Counted from the stretch's first letter, positions 26,676 through 35,391 are shown. The stretch is 37,027 nucleotides of DNA from Planctomycetota bacterium (GCA_021851715.1 JAJZCR010000031.1:1-37027); one strand, 5' to 3'. The notes: a model not told the origin generated them from the sequence alone. Made by a program: numbers and translations.

Positions 26676-29198
26676 CTACTGCGCCGCCGCCGACAGCTCG
26701 GCGGACGATCTGTTGAACTCCGCCCCGATATTATCGACAGCAGGCTTGTAGCGGTTGGCAAAAAGAGCCTCCAGCACCGCCAGAATCAGCACGACGGCCA
26801 AAACTCCCGGCATCAGGGAAGTCCCCTGGCTGATTTTAGCCAACTCTTGAAGCAACTCCGTCACCGACGAGGCCATAAACACCGGCTGCCCTTTCGGCGC
26901 TTCTTGGGCCAAATGATCCGCCGGCACCGGCAACAAGTTGGCTTCATCTCCCGGCGGATTGACCACAAATTCACCGGCATATTCATGATTGAAACTATGC
27001 CAATGATATATCCCGGTACGCCGGGTATGCTTAAATATCCATTGTGGCAGACCGGCAGAGTTTCTAGAGCAAGCCACATTCACCGGCCCGGCATGGCGGG
27101 GTATATCGACTTCCACAGACGTGCCGGCGGCGACGGCGGGCATGGGAATCGCAACTGCCTGTCCCGGGCCAAAGCTGGTGGTGCCGGCTGAATCAGAAGC
27201 ATTGCCCAGGGCTATACGTACCATCATCGGTAAAAATAGCGACGTATCGGCCAGGTTGGTCCAGCCGCCGCCAGGCGCGCTTGCAAAGGTGTAAATTCGT
27301 CCCTTGCCCAGCCGATGTTGGGCCAGAAAGATTGCGCTATTTTCCAGCTTGGAAAGCACGTGTCCCAGCGGAATACTATCGCTGCCAAGACCCCACCGCC
27401 CCACCACCACAATGCGCCGAAACGGATCCTGATTTTTAAACAGCCCCGCAAAAATATGACTGCGAATGTCGATCCAATCCACACGCAAACTGGTCTGGCG
27501 TACCACCGGCCCGACAAGTGCCGCCGGCAGCAAATGCCGTGTTTTCCAGATGACGCGGTTATATTCAACGCTGTCCACCGCCGAACCCAGCAACCAGCAG
27601 ATTCTTCCCCCGGATCGCACGTATCTCGTCAGTTTGTCCGCCAGGGCAATACTCAGACGCGGAACGTCACATATAAAAATAGTCCCATACCGGGCCCAAG
27701 GCATCGTGGCCGCGGTATTTGCCGCCGCATAGGTTGGCACAATGCTCCATATGGGATGGCCTAAATGACCCGCAGTCCCCGATCCCGAGAAAGGTGCCAG
27801 CGCCGAATCCACGTAAAATGCGGTGGAATCCACCTGCAGCGTCGGCGACGACCCGATCACCAGAGCGTTGACCTGATCAGCCACGTTCAACGAAACACTG
27901 CGCTGATCCGCCCATGACAAAACTTGGCTGGAGTGCTGCAAGGCCAGTGTGAACACGTGATAACCGGCTTGTGTCAGCAGGTACGCAATTTTAATCGTTC
28001 TCCGCGAGTCTTGACTGCCGGCCGGACCAAGTTCCACCTTGGCCTGGCTGTGCGCCACGGGGACAGCATCCACCAGCAGATGAAACCGGGGGACCACCGC
28101 GGTTTCACCGTTGTTAATGATCCTGCCACCAAGATATATCCGGCTTCCCACCACCGGCTGGCCGGAGATAATTTTGATGCCCGAAATCGCCACATCATCC
28201 GGGCGACTGAACTCCTGCGGCATCAGCACCAGCGCAATGGATGGATTTTGCTTGAGTGCCGCAAAGGCCTGCACATCCGAAGAGGACGGCCCGGCAAAAT
28301 CAGATAAAATCAGCACCATTTTGTTGGGCTCTTTGCTTTGATCCAGCAACGCCACCGCCCGCGCCACAAGCTCCCGCATCGGCAAAGCACGCCCGATGCT
28401 TGTCACACGCAGCAATCCCGTCAGTACGCCCAGCCGATTGGCGGATAACGAATCGGGAATGGGGTTGGATCCGGGGTTGGTCAGCAGTATCGCCATCTGC
28501 ACCGGCCGAATGACCTGGTTGAGCAGGGCGCGGGTTTGGCGCACGGCATGTGTCAGACGGGTTTGATTGCCATCGCGGGCCAGCATCGATTGTGAATTAT
28601 CCAGAATAATCACGCATGCGGTGGACGCACCGTTATAGCTGCCACCCATCGCTGGAAAAAATTTGTTCGTGCTCAGGCCGAAAAGCCCACTCAGCGCGGC
28701 CATCAGGGCCAGAATCATCGCCAGCGCCGGAAGCCCCAGTTGCCTCAGGCGGCTTTGCGGCTTGAGGGCCTGGCTCAAAGCCGGGGGCACTGTCGGCGCG
28801 ATTCCATCGGCGAGGGCCTGCGAAACTGGCCCCTTCGGCCGTTCCAGCGCCGACACCAACAGGACTGCCATGATCGCCATCACCGCCAGCCCCACCAACA
28901 GCAGCGATAACATGCCGTACGCCAGCAGTGGACTGCCGCCATGCACCAGGGGCCCGGCAATAGCCATCGCCATCAGAGCGAACACCGCCATGCGCATCAG
29001 CAACAGCAGAAAATGCTGCACCTGGCGCCGCCGCGATGTTTTCTGGGCCGTCACACGCAGAAAACGCAGCGTAGGAAATTGCACCACCGGTGCACGCACC
29101 CGGTTCAGCAGGTGCAGCAATACCGGAATTCCCGCCGCCAGCAGGCCAATAAGCATGGTGGGATCGGAAAAATTGATGGCTGCCAGTGTCATCAGCAA
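26676..29198 (-). CDS. BatA-like membrane protein with VWA domain
   Basis: An 840-aa inner-membrane protein of the BatA (aerotolerance-type) family. The N-terminal BatA segment (about 14-82) has PVLLHLLNRVRAPVVQFPTLRFL (about 25-47) and two membrane helices. Two extra hydrophobic stretches lie at about 92-116 and 155-176. A VWA domain starts near 194 with MIDAS DNSQS (200-204). A beta-rich CARDB-like stretch (about 350-420) and a glutamine-amidotransferase-like middle (about 440-640) follow, then a C-terminal membrane helix (about 802-820). The start is TTG 29198 with GGAG eight nt upstream, or ATG 29192. It follows the DUF58 gene by 52 bp; no MoxR ATPase is nearby. Confidence 0.88.
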   Translation of the reverse strand: MLMTLAAINFSDPTMLIGLLAAGIPVLLHLLNRVRAPVVQFPTLRFLRVTAQKTSRRRQVQHFLLLLMRMAVFALMAMAIAGPLVHGGSPLLAYGMLSLLLVGLAVMAIMAVLLVSALERPKGPVSQALADGIAPTVPPALSQALKPQSRLRQLGLPALAMILALMAALSGLFGLSTNKFFPAMGGSYNGASTACVIILDNSQSMLARDGNQTRLTHAVRQTRALLNQVIRPVQMAILLTNPGSNPIPDSLSANRLGVLTGLLRVTSIGRALPMRELVARAVALLDQSKEPNKMVLILSDFAGPSSSDVQAFAALKQNPSIALVLMPQEFSRPDDVAISGIKIISGQPVVGSRIYLGGRIINNGETAVVPRFHLLVDAVPVAHSQAKVELGPAGSQDSRRTIKIAYLLTQAGYHVFTLALQHSSQVLSWADQRSVSLNVADQVNALVIGSSPTLQVDSTAFYVDSALAPFSGSGTAGHLGHPIWSIVPTYAAANTAATMPWARYGTIFICDVPRLSIALADKLTRYVRSGGRICWLLGSAVDSVEYNRVIWKTRHLLPAALVGPVVRQTSLRVDWIDIRSHIFAGLFKNQDPFRRIVVVGRWGLGSDSIPLGHVLSKLENSAIFLAQHRLGKGRIYTFASAPGGGWTNLADTSLFLPMMVRIALGNASDSAGTTSFGPGQAVAIPMPAVAAGTSVEVDIPRHAGPVNVACSRNSAGLPQWIFKHTRRTGIYHWHSFNHEYAGEFVVNPPGDEANLLPVPADHLAQEAPKGQPVFMASSVTELLQELAKISQGTSLMPGVLAVVLILAVLEALFANRYKPAVDNIGAEFNRSSAELSAAAQ

Positions 29199-29250
29199 GA
29201 GGTTTTCTCCAACGGCAAACCGGTCAGGCTCGCGGGGCCGGAATGCAGAG

Positions 29251-30180
29251 CTATCTGCGCCGGCTGGTTCGACTCAAGATATCCCGGATCTGAACATCCC
29301 AGGGAACATCAGTAAACGCTGTTACATAATCAATTCTGAATTGGCCGCAGCGCTGTTTCATCAGATCCAGAAATGCCTGCACTTCCCGCCGATAATCATC
29401 CCGTATCAACTTCGGATCAATCTGCAATCGTGAACCATCTTCCATATCCTGAAATGTGATGGGCCGGTTGTAATTAAGTTCCGTTTCGCCGCGATCCAGA
29501 ACCTGAATCAGCACCAGTTGATGCCGGGCATGACGCAGATGCTGCAGAGCGGTCAGCAGCTTGTCCGGATCATCAAAAAAATCGCTGATGACAATCACCA
29601 GCCCACGCCGCGGAATTTTATTGGCCAGCAGATGCAACACGCCGGAAATGTCCGTCGTTTTGCCGGGCGTAAGCTTTTCCATGCTCACAAACATCTGGTG
29701 CAGATGCGCGGGCCCGTTGCCCTGGGGTATTTCCACCCGAAAGTTATTGTCAAACGCCATCAGCCCCACCATATCCTGCTGATGGGAGAGCATAAACGCC
29801 AGCGATGCCGCCAGCGTGGCACCATATTCAAATTTCGTTACATTCTCCCGCGTGATCCCACGGGGATCCTTGAGCGATGCCGTGCCATAACGCATGGAGT
29901 TGGAAACATCCAGGCAGATCGTGGCCCGTAAATTGGTTTCCTGTTCATACTGCTTGATGTAGTAGCGATCAGTCTTGGCCAGCACCGTCCAGTCCAGGTG
30001 CCTGATTTCATCACCCGGTACATATTCCCGATGCTCGGCAAATTCAATGGAAAAACCCTTGTGCGGGCTCTTGTGCAGACCTGCATACACCCCCTCCACC
30101 ACGCCGCGCACCGTCATTTCCAGACGACGCAGTTGCGCCGCCTGCGCCGGACGGAAATATTTATACTCCTGCAGGGCCAT
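29251..30180 (-). CDS. DUF58-family protein
   Basis: A 309-aa cytoplasmic protein of DUF58, the usual partner of MoxR ATPases and BatA-like VWA proteins. The DUF58 signature is at about 41-84 (HREYVPGDEIRHLDW, then KQYEQETN). A degenerate VWA-like segment follows: CLDVSNSMRYG with DVSNS (91-95). ATG 30180 has AAAGGA about five nt upstream. It precedes the BatA-like gene by 52 bp. The family probably functions in chaperone-like assembly; the exact role here is unknown. Confidence 0.92.
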   Translation of the reverse strand: MALQEYKYFRPAQAAQLRRLEMTVRGVVEGVYAGLHKSPHKGFSIEFAEHREYVPGDEIRHLDWTVLAKTDRYYIKQYEQETNLRATICLDVSNSMRYGTASLKDPRGITRENVTKFEYGATLAASLAFMLSHQQDMVGLMAFDNNFRVEIPQGNGPAHLHQMFVSMEKLTPGKTTDISGVLHLLANKIPRRGLVIVISDFFDDPDKLLTALQHLRHARHQLVLIQVLDRGETELNYNRPITFQDMEDGSRLQIDPKLIRDDYRREVQAFLDLMKQRCGQFRIDYVTAFTDVPWDVQIRDILSRTSRRR

Positions 30181-30230
30181 GGTTTTCCTTTAATAATGAA
30201 GCTGCAACCGGGATATTCTTACGCCACAAT

Positions 30231-30830
30231 TCAGGTTCCCGGCTGGCCCCCGCTTTTCAGCCAGGTAATCGCCATGCTACCGTATTGTAACCGGCGCACA
30301 ATCCGTCGGGCCAGCGCCATCTCATCCAGATCTGTCGCCGCCGCATGGCGTAATACGATCAGCCCTCCCGCCGCCACCCGCCCACTGGCCAGCGCTTCCA
30401 CCAGGCCCTCCAGCAATGACCGCGTACGAGGCTCTTGCAGATGGACATACGGCGGATCCACAAACGCCACGCGTAGATCGCCCCAGTCTTGCAGCAAATC
30501 CACGGCGGTGCGCCCCATCCGGTAGGCATCCATGGCCAGCACCCGGCATTGAGATACAACGCCAAGGGTATCGATATTCTTGCCCAGACCCTCCAGTGCA
30601 TCGCGGTCACGCTCTATAAAAATCGCCCGCCCCGCTCCGCGGGAAAGGCATTCCAGACCCATCGAACCGGTACCCGAAAAACAATCCAGCACCGTGCCTC
30701 CGCTTAAGTCCACGGCCACGGTTAAGGCATCGAACAAGGATTGTTTGGCTCTATCCGTAATGGGCCGGGTGGTTCGCGTCGGAGGCGAAATCAAAATCCG
30801 ATGACGAAATTCTCCAGCGATGATACGCAT
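30231..30830 (-). CDS. rsmD: 16S rRNA (guanine966-N2)-methyltransferase
   Basis: A 199-aa RsmD enzyme that methylates G966 of 16S rRNA. The start MRIIAGEFRHR is typical. SAM motif I is VLDCFSGTGSMGLECLSRGA (47-66), and catalytic motif IV is DPPY (125-128). Length is normal. It lies 21 bp after leuB and 50 bp before the DUF58 gene on the same strand. Confidence 0.95.
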   Translation of the reverse strand: MRIIAGEFRHRILISPPTRTTRPITDRAKQSLFDALTVAVDLSGGTVLDCFSGTGSMGLECLSRGAGRAIFIERDRDALEGLGKNIDTLGVVSQCRVLAMDAYRMGRTAVDLLQDWGDLRVAFVDPPYVHLQEPRTRSLLEGLVEALASGRVAAGGLIVLRHAAATDLDEMALARRIVRRLQYGSMAITWLKSGGQPGT

Positions 30831-30851
30831 GAACTTTTATCCACCATCGCC

Positions 30852-31940
30852 TCAGGATCGCAGGGCGGCTATCACTGCGTCCGCCACAGCGGAACAGCTT
30901 GCCGTACCGCCCAGATCCCCGGTTAAAACTCGGCCTTCATTGAGTACCGCAAAAGTCGCATTTTCAATGGCGTTGGCTTCCGCCGAGAGTCCGAACGTAT
31001 ATCGCAGCATCATGGCGGCAGTCAGGATGGAACCTACCGGATTGGCCTTGTTTTGTCCGGCAATGTCCGGGGCGCTGCCGTGGATGGGCTCGTAAAATGG
31101 TACCGCGGACTTACCGTGCGCATCCGGCGCACCCAGGCACGCTGACGGAACCAGCCCAATGGAACCTGCCAGCATCGAAGCTTCATCGCTGAGGATGTCG
31201 CCAAAGGTGTTTTCGGTAACGATGACATCAAATTCGCTGGCCCGCCGTAATAATTGCATGGAGGCATTATCCACATAAATATGCTCCAGTTGAATGTCCG
31301 GGTAATCCTTGCCCATGGCGGTGGCCGTTTCACGCCACAGTTGGCTGGTGGCCAGAATATTGGCCTTGTCTACACTTAAGAGCTTCTTGTGACGCTTGCA
31401 CGCGGTTTCAAAGCCGACTTTCAAAATTCGCCGAATTTCGTGCTCGCTGTAGGCCATGGTGTCCACTGCAGTGCGATCCGGCGAGCGGCCCTGGATCCCC
31501 TGCGGCTGGCCATAATACAGCCCCCCGGTAAGTTCACGAATAATCATAATATCTATGCCGTTTTTGATGAGCTCGTTTTTCAGCGGGCACCGGCCGACCA
31601 GCCCCGGTGGCAACACCACATGGCGTAAATTGGCAAAGAGTCCCTTGCGCAGCTCCAGCAGGGCCACGCGTTCGGGGCGTTGGGCCTGGGGCAGGGTTTT
31701 ATCGCGATCCGGCAGCCCCACTGCCCCAAAAAAAATCGCCTGGCTGGTCAGGCATACCTGCCGTGTTTCCGCCGGCAATGCGGTACCGTACTTATCAATC
31801 GCCGCCCACCCGACATCCGCATAATTGGCGGTAATTTGATGGCCGAAGCGTCGCCCAACATCGTCCACCACACGCATCGCGGCCTTAATTACTTCCACTC
31901 CAATACCGTCGCCTGGTAACACCGCAATTGAAATATTCAT
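30852..31940 (-). CDS. leuB: 3-isopropylmalate dehydrogenase
   Basis: A 362-aa leucine-biosynthesis enzyme that oxidises and decarboxylates 3-isopropylmalate using NAD. Motifs are LPGDGIG at the N-terminus, IRELTGGLYYG, TVDKAN-type SVDKANIL, and the metal-binding DILSDEASMLAGSIGLVPSA block (about residues 235-254). ATG 31940 has AGGAG five nt upstream; the open frame begins at 31973. Other leu genes are not in the window. Upstream lies the accessory island. Confidence 0.95.
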   Translation of the reverse strand: MNISIAVLPGDGIGVEVIKAAMRVVDDVGRRFGHQITANYADVGWAAIDKYGTALPAETRQVCLTSQAIFFGAVGLPDRDKTLPQAQRPERVALLELRKGLFANLRHVVLPPGLVGRCPLKNELIKNGIDIMIIRELTGGLYYGQPQGIQGRSPDRTAVDTMAYSEHEIRRILKVGFETACKRHKKLLSVDKANILATSQLWRETATAMGKDYPDIQLEHIYVDNASMQLLRRASEFDVIVTENTFGDILSDEASMLAGSIGLVPSACLGAPDAHGKSAVPFYEPIHGSAPDIAGQNKANPVGSILTAAMMLRYTFGLSAEANAIENATFAVLNEGRVLTGDLGGTASCSAVADAVIAALRS

Positions 31941-32457
31941 TGAAACTCCTGATAAAACCCTGATGAAAGCCAAAGGCTATCGCCAATTTGCCCCAAGAGC
32001 AACCAGGCGAAAACCACGCTAGTACCGTCGCCACCATCGCCCGGCCTGCTTACCGATGTGCGGCTGGATGCCTCCTGAACCTGCCTGCTGGCAGGGCCGC
32101 CCGCCCAGCCGCGGAGCGGTAAAGAGTTACCCGCAGTAGCCGCCCTGCTCCACGTTATGGCGCTGCGCAGAGATTTCTTTCGCATTTTACGGCTTGGGCC
32201 ACGATCATGGGATCAACCATGTTGCCATCGTTTCCATGAGCTATACTGCTACCGGGGGCTGGCGATACATCGCTGGTCGTGCGAAAGGGCCGCCTTTACG
32301 GGCAAATCGTATCCCCTTTTGTATCAAACCCCGACAAACAGAGTATATTTGCCTTGCTTAACGCGACCATTATCGCCTTTATCGCTGGCTAAAATATCAT
32401 AAAGAGAGTATGATAACTCATATGGATGCTCGCGTACAAAGGCGAAGGGGATGTTCA
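31941..32457. other. Intergenic boundary between leuB and the accessory island
   Basis: About 515 bp with no convincing gene; open frames here lack homology. It contains a CCTGCC-4 nt-GGCAGG hairpin near 32080-32096 and a 31-bp copy (32100-32130) of the right end of the 33.4-kb element. AT-rich sequence before 32410 may hold the promoter of the Panacea-domain gene, but no clear hexamers are seen. Confidence 0.5.
32100..32130. repeat. 31-bp direct repeat, copy 1 (solo end of the inverted-repeat element)
   Basis: Matches 33473-33503 at 30 of 31 positions, ending GCGGTAAAGAGTTAC (GCGGTAAACAGTTAC at the other site). No matching left end is visible within 160 bp, so this is a partial copy. The two copies flank the candidate toxin-antitoxin genes. 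Confidence 0.85.
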
Positions 32458-32985
32458 GTGGACGCCAAGAAAAAAGCCAAGGAAATTCTCGTGGCCATTG
32501 TCCGCGAGGCGGGAGGAAGTTTTAACGGAAAGACTCGCCTCTACAAGGCGTTTTATGTAGCACACCTGTTCCACTTTCGCGACAACGGGGCTGTGCTTTC
32601 TGATTATCCGATCATCCGAATGCCCCGCGGGCCGGCGGTTGACTCGGGAGATCGCCTGCTCGCAGAGTTATGCACCGAGGGTGTATTGCGTGCAGGCACT
32701 CGGCCTAACGGGCCATACACCGAGGAAGTTTTCACCGTCGCGGGAGAATCAGGCACCCTGCTCCCTGCTGAGATCCAATCCATCCGTCGCGCCGTGGATT
32801 GGATCGGTGAGCGATCCGCGCGAGAACTCAGCGAATGGACCCATGAATTTAGCAACACTTGGGTGGATACCCCGGACGGCTGCCGGATGAATATCTATGC
32901 GGATTTGCTCGGCGAAACGGAATACGCGGACATGAAACGGCGGCACATCCAGGTGGGAGAAATGGTTCATGCCGTCTTCCGATAA
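32458..32985 (+). CDS. Panacea-domain (SocA/DUF4065-like) protein, candidate antitoxin
   Basis: A 175-aa protein resembling the Panacea/SocA-like domain: RLYKAFYVAHLFHF (27-40), RMPRGPAVDSGDRLL (54-68) and ELSEWTHEFSNTW (123-135). The domain is found in antitoxins of many toxin-antitoxin pairs and as SocA, a ClpXP adaptor. GTG 32458 (AAGGGGA six nt upstream) gives the usual N-terminus MDAKKKAKEIL; ATG 32410 or 32422 would add 12-16 basic residues. The next gene overlaps its end by 17 bp, typical of translationally coupled pairs. The TA reading is inferred from domain and gene layout. Confidence 0.72.
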   Translation: MDAKKKAKEILVAIVREAGGSFNGKTRLYKAFYVAHLFHFRDNGAVLSDYPIIRMPRGPAVDSGDRLLAELCTEGVLRAGTRPNGPYTEEVFTVAGESGTLLPAEIQSIRRAVDWIGERSARELSEWTHEFSNTWVDTPDGCRMNIYADLLGETEYADMKRRHIQVGEMVHAVFR

Positions 32986-33352
32986 CATCACCACGGGCCG
33001 CCTGCTTGAGCAGCTGGCAATTGAACTCATGCAACAGTTTCCGTCCGCAAACCTCCGCACATTTGGATGGTTCGATTTCCGCGCTATCGACCGACCCGAC
33101 ACCCCAGTCCCCACAAAGTTTGCCGCCGACGCTTTTTGCTACCTAAGCTTGGACGAGGATGGAACGTGGCGGCGAAACGTCGGAGTCCTTACGGCAGTTC
33201 TTGCTTTTTTAAAGAAATTCTACCCAGATGGTTCATCGGTCCATGATTTACAACAGCTCAAGCCAATACTCGAAGCCACGCCGGTTCAACAATCGGCGCT
33301 CATCGCTTGGTTTTTGGCCGTGTATCCGCCGGATTGCTCCGCTCGCAACTGA
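32969..33352 (+). CDS. Small unknown protein, possible toxin partner of the Panacea-domain gene
   Basis: A 127-aa protein I do not recognise. It is mixed acidic/hydrophobic, with no signal peptide or membrane segment; the C-terminal half is helical (GVLTAVLAFLKKFYPDG, IAWFLAVYPPDC). ATG 32969 has GGAG nine nt upstream and lies inside the end of the preceding gene. In Panacea systems the partner toxin is highly variable, so this is a candidate only. It ends 16 bp before the inverted-repeat element. Confidence 0.5.
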   Translation: MPSSDNITTGRLLEQLAIELMQQFPSANLRTFGWFDFRAIDRPDTPVPTKFAADAFCYLSLDEDGTWRRNVGVLTAVLAFLKKFYPDGSSVHDLQQLKPILEATPVQQSALIAWFLAVYPPDCSARN

Positions 33353-33367
33353 TCCTGTCTACGAGTA

Positions 33368-33503
33368 GTAACTGTTTACCGCGGTTAGTCAACAAGCGGC
33401 GGTTTTTCGGAGCATTTTGCTCTGCCAGGATGACCCATGTGTCCCCGGCGGCCACGCTGCCACGCCTGTTTTCCCGCCCAGCCGCGGAGCGGTAAACAGT
33501 TAC
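33368..33503. mobile_element. 136-bp MITE-like element with 15-bp perfect terminal inverted repeats
   Basis: The left end GTAACTGTTTACCGC (33368-33382) is the exact reverse complement of the right end GCGGTAAACAGTTAC (33489-33503). The interior has no ORF and contains the 31-bp segment shared with 32100-32130. The right end supplies the stop codon of the truncated rhuM gene (TAA, 33502-33500). No transposase gene lies inside, so it would be non-autonomous. No clear target-site duplication was found by eye. Confidence 0.6.
33473..33503. repeat. 31-bp direct repeat, copy 2
   Basis: Right-end segment of the 136-bp element; 30 of 31 bases match 32100-32130. Confidence 0.85.
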
Positions 33504-33706
33504 GGTTTCCCCAGTTCCCCGCTTTCGAAAATGTTCTTCAAATGCTTGGAAATCGCGGGTGCATTCACGCCAAATAGCTCCGCCATCGTCTTCTGGGTCA
33601 GCCAGAAATTGTCCCGCGCAAAAAAGACGTCCACCGTCACCTTACCGTCCGCCGTCCGGTAGAGAACGATGGTGTTCTTGCGGGTAGGATCGGTTTCCTC
33701 GGCCAC
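33500..33706 (-). pseudogene. Truncated RhuM-family gene (N-terminal fragment)
   Basis: Sixty-eight residues match only the N-terminal part of RhuM-like proteins (normally about 330 aa): NTIVLYRTADGKVTVDVFF then WLTQKTMAELFGVNAPAISKHLKNIF, a helix-turn-helix-like segment. The frame runs into the right end of the 136-bp inverted-repeat element, which provides the stop. The remainder of the gene is not found to the left. The start is GTG 33706, with AAGGAG seven nt upstream, overlapping the upstream methylase stop by one base (TAGTG). RhuM genes commonly lie in type I/III restriction operons, which fits the remnant upstream. Confidence 0.75.
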
Positions 33707-33846
33707 TACAGACTCCTTACATTGGTCAGGCCGTTCTGCTGGAAGATTGCCGTCAGGTTGGTCTTGGCCACATCATCGGCAAAGGCGCTATCGCGGATGG
33801 AGAAGACATTGGTTGTCGGTAGGCTGCGAGGCTTTATGAATGTATG
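33706..33846 (-). pseudogene. Remnant of a type III DNA modification methylase (C-terminal 46 residues)
   Basis: An open stretch with no start codon encodes the characteristic C-terminus of type III Mod subunits: VFSIRDSAFADDVAKTN followed by an IFQQNGLTNVRSL ending. An in-frame stop (33849-33847) marks where the methylase sequence has been lost upstream. The TAG stop overlaps the GTG of rhuM, a normal operon junction preserved from an intact system. Codon choice and reading frame are clean, so loss was by deletion rather than slow mutation. No Res subunit is present. Confidence 0.65.
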
Positions 33847-34138
33847 TTACCTGCAATGGCCGGGCTTAACTAAATGCCATTCGTCGCTGCCCCTCGGCAC
33901 CCAACGCCGCCCGGAGGTAACCGGTCACGACCACACCGATTAGCCAGCCCGGCAGCGGCCCACCGCCTCGAAATTCGCCTTTCCGGTGAGGGCCCGCACT
34001 GTGGTGCAGGCTTCCCAGCCAGCCCGACCGTATCTCCGTGAACGGTTACAATGGAAGGAGGGGACAACGGCGTGGCGGAGGAACGGCTTCTTCGCCCTTG
34101 TTGCGTGAGCTATCCCGTCGGGTATGATGGCCGGGAAT
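33847..34138. other. Spacer between two decayed restriction loci
   Basis: About 290 bp between the broken mod fragment and the B3-domain remnant. No credible coding sequence. It contains GGTTACC/GGTAACC-type short repeats and an AATGGC...GCCATT inverted repeat near 33856-33883. It may be an insertion-sequence scar, but no IS end was recognised. Confidence 0.4.
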
Positions 34139-34609
34139 ATGAGTGGACGAGTTGGACATCGCAAACGGCTTATCTGTGTCAACGCGGCCAATCTGCGCGC
34201 CAATCACTTGTACTTGACTGGCCACGTGGATTTCTTTCCGGCCGACTGCTACGGCGCTCCGTCAGCCAAGGGGCCGCCCGGCAAGCCTATCCGCCTGGAC
34301 GCGGACGGAATCATTAAGCCGGTTATGACGGACATTCCAACCGATGCAAAATCCGGCAAACCCCGGCGGTTCTTTTGCAAGCGGGCGTGGGTCCGCGAAT
34401 TTTTCGAGAGGCACGGAATCAAACCGGGCGACACAATAAGCATCGAACGAATAACGTCGCATCACTACCGCGTCACGCCATTTGAGGCGAAGGAGCAGCG
34501 CGATTGTCCGACCACGTTCATTTTCACGACTGAGCCGGAAGGCAACGGCCCCCGCGTCATCGAGCTGTTCGCCGGATGTTGCTATGTTGGGGTCCGCCCA
34601 GCCGCATAA
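34139..34609 (+). pseudogene. B3-like DNA-binding domain with cytosine-methyltransferase remnant (truncated at motif I)
   Basis: A 156-aa frame. Residues about 1-118 look like the B3/EcoRII-N-type DNA-binding domain found in front of some cytosine-5 methyltransferases (GRVGHRKRLICVNAANL, HVDFFPADCYG, FFCKRAWVREFFERHGIKPGD). Residues 140-147 read VIELFAGC, which is motif I of cytosine-5 methyltransferases (normally FAGCGG). Nine residues later the frame stops, and the rest of the catalytic domain is absent. An internal deletion after motif I is the simplest reading. The stop is within the AAGGAG of the next gene. ATGs at 34124 and 34127 are also in frame. Confidence 0.65.
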
Positions 34610-34617
34610 GGAGTCTG

Positions 34618-35391
34618 ATGCTCGCACGGCCTGCTAACGACGGTCAACCGTGGACGCGAGAGCAACTGATCCTCGCGTTCGAGTTGTATTGCCGCATCCC
34701 CTTCCAACGCACGAAGGCAACCGATTCCCGCGTGAAGGAACTCGCGCTATTATTGCACCGCACACCGGCATCGGTAGCCCGCAAACTCGGTAACTTCGGG
34801 GCCTTTGATCCGCAGCTCGCGGCCCGAAGCATCTCCGGCCTGACGCATGGCGGCAAACTCGACAGGGCGATCTGGGATGAGTTCCATGCCGACTGGAACG
34901 GACTAATCGTCCACGCGCATGACCTCCGCCATAAACACGAACCGTTGCGGCACGACGACTGCAGCACCGGCGCGCCGACTGGTCCGTCAGAAAAAATCGT
35001 CACCGCTAAGCAGCGATTGCACCAGGCGTTTTTTCGCGACGCGGTCATCAGCAGCTACAACAACCGATGCTGTGTCACCGGCCTTCCGCTGGTGGAGTGC
35101 TTGGTTGCCGGGCACATCGTTCCGTGGAGCGTTGACGGTCTCCGCCGGGCCGACCCGACCAACGGCGTGTGCATGTCGGCCACGTTCGACCGCTTGTTCG
35201 ACTCCGGGCTTGTGACGATCGAGGACGACCTGACGCTCCGCGTTAGCGGGCGGGTTCGCAAGCTAAAGGACCGATCCGCCCTCGAGATGATCGCAGCGAG
35301 GCACGGCCAGAAGATCATTTCACCCGCCCGGTTCTACCCCGACCCGGTGTGCCTGCGCTGGCACCGCGAGAATCGGTTTGATGCAGCCTGA
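34618..35391 (+). CDS. HNH_2-domain restriction endonuclease
   Basis: A 257-aa protein. The N-terminal helical part (about 12-100) is TREQLILAFELYCRIPF...RTPASVARKLGNF, found in related HNH endonucleases. The HNH_2 domain (about 151-200) has CCVTGLP, AGHIVPWS (His166), DPTNGVCMS (Asn182) and FDRLFDSGL (Asp191). All three HNH positions are kept, so it is probably active. It likely cleaves DNA at the site once protected by the neighbouring cytosine methyltransferase. ATG 34618 has AAGGAG four nt upstream; the open frame starts at 34576 inside the previous gene. Confidence 0.85.
   Translation: MLARPANDGQPWTREQLILAFELYCRIPFQRTKATDSRVKELALLLHRTPASVARKLGNFGAFDPQLAARSISGLTHGGKLDRAIWDEFHADWNGLIVHAHDLRHKHEPLRHDDCSTGAPTGPSEKIVTAKQRLHQAFFRDAVISSYNNRCCVTGLPLVECLVAGHIVPWSVDGLRRADPTNGVCMSATFDRLFDSGLVTIEDDLTLRVSGRVRKLKDRSALEMIAARHGQKIISPARFYPDPVCLRWHRENRFDAA

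Noticed and set aside
31937..32185. 82-aa minus-strand open frame
   Set aside because: Spans the leuB ribosome-binding site and the 31-bp repeat; no homology and no coding signal.
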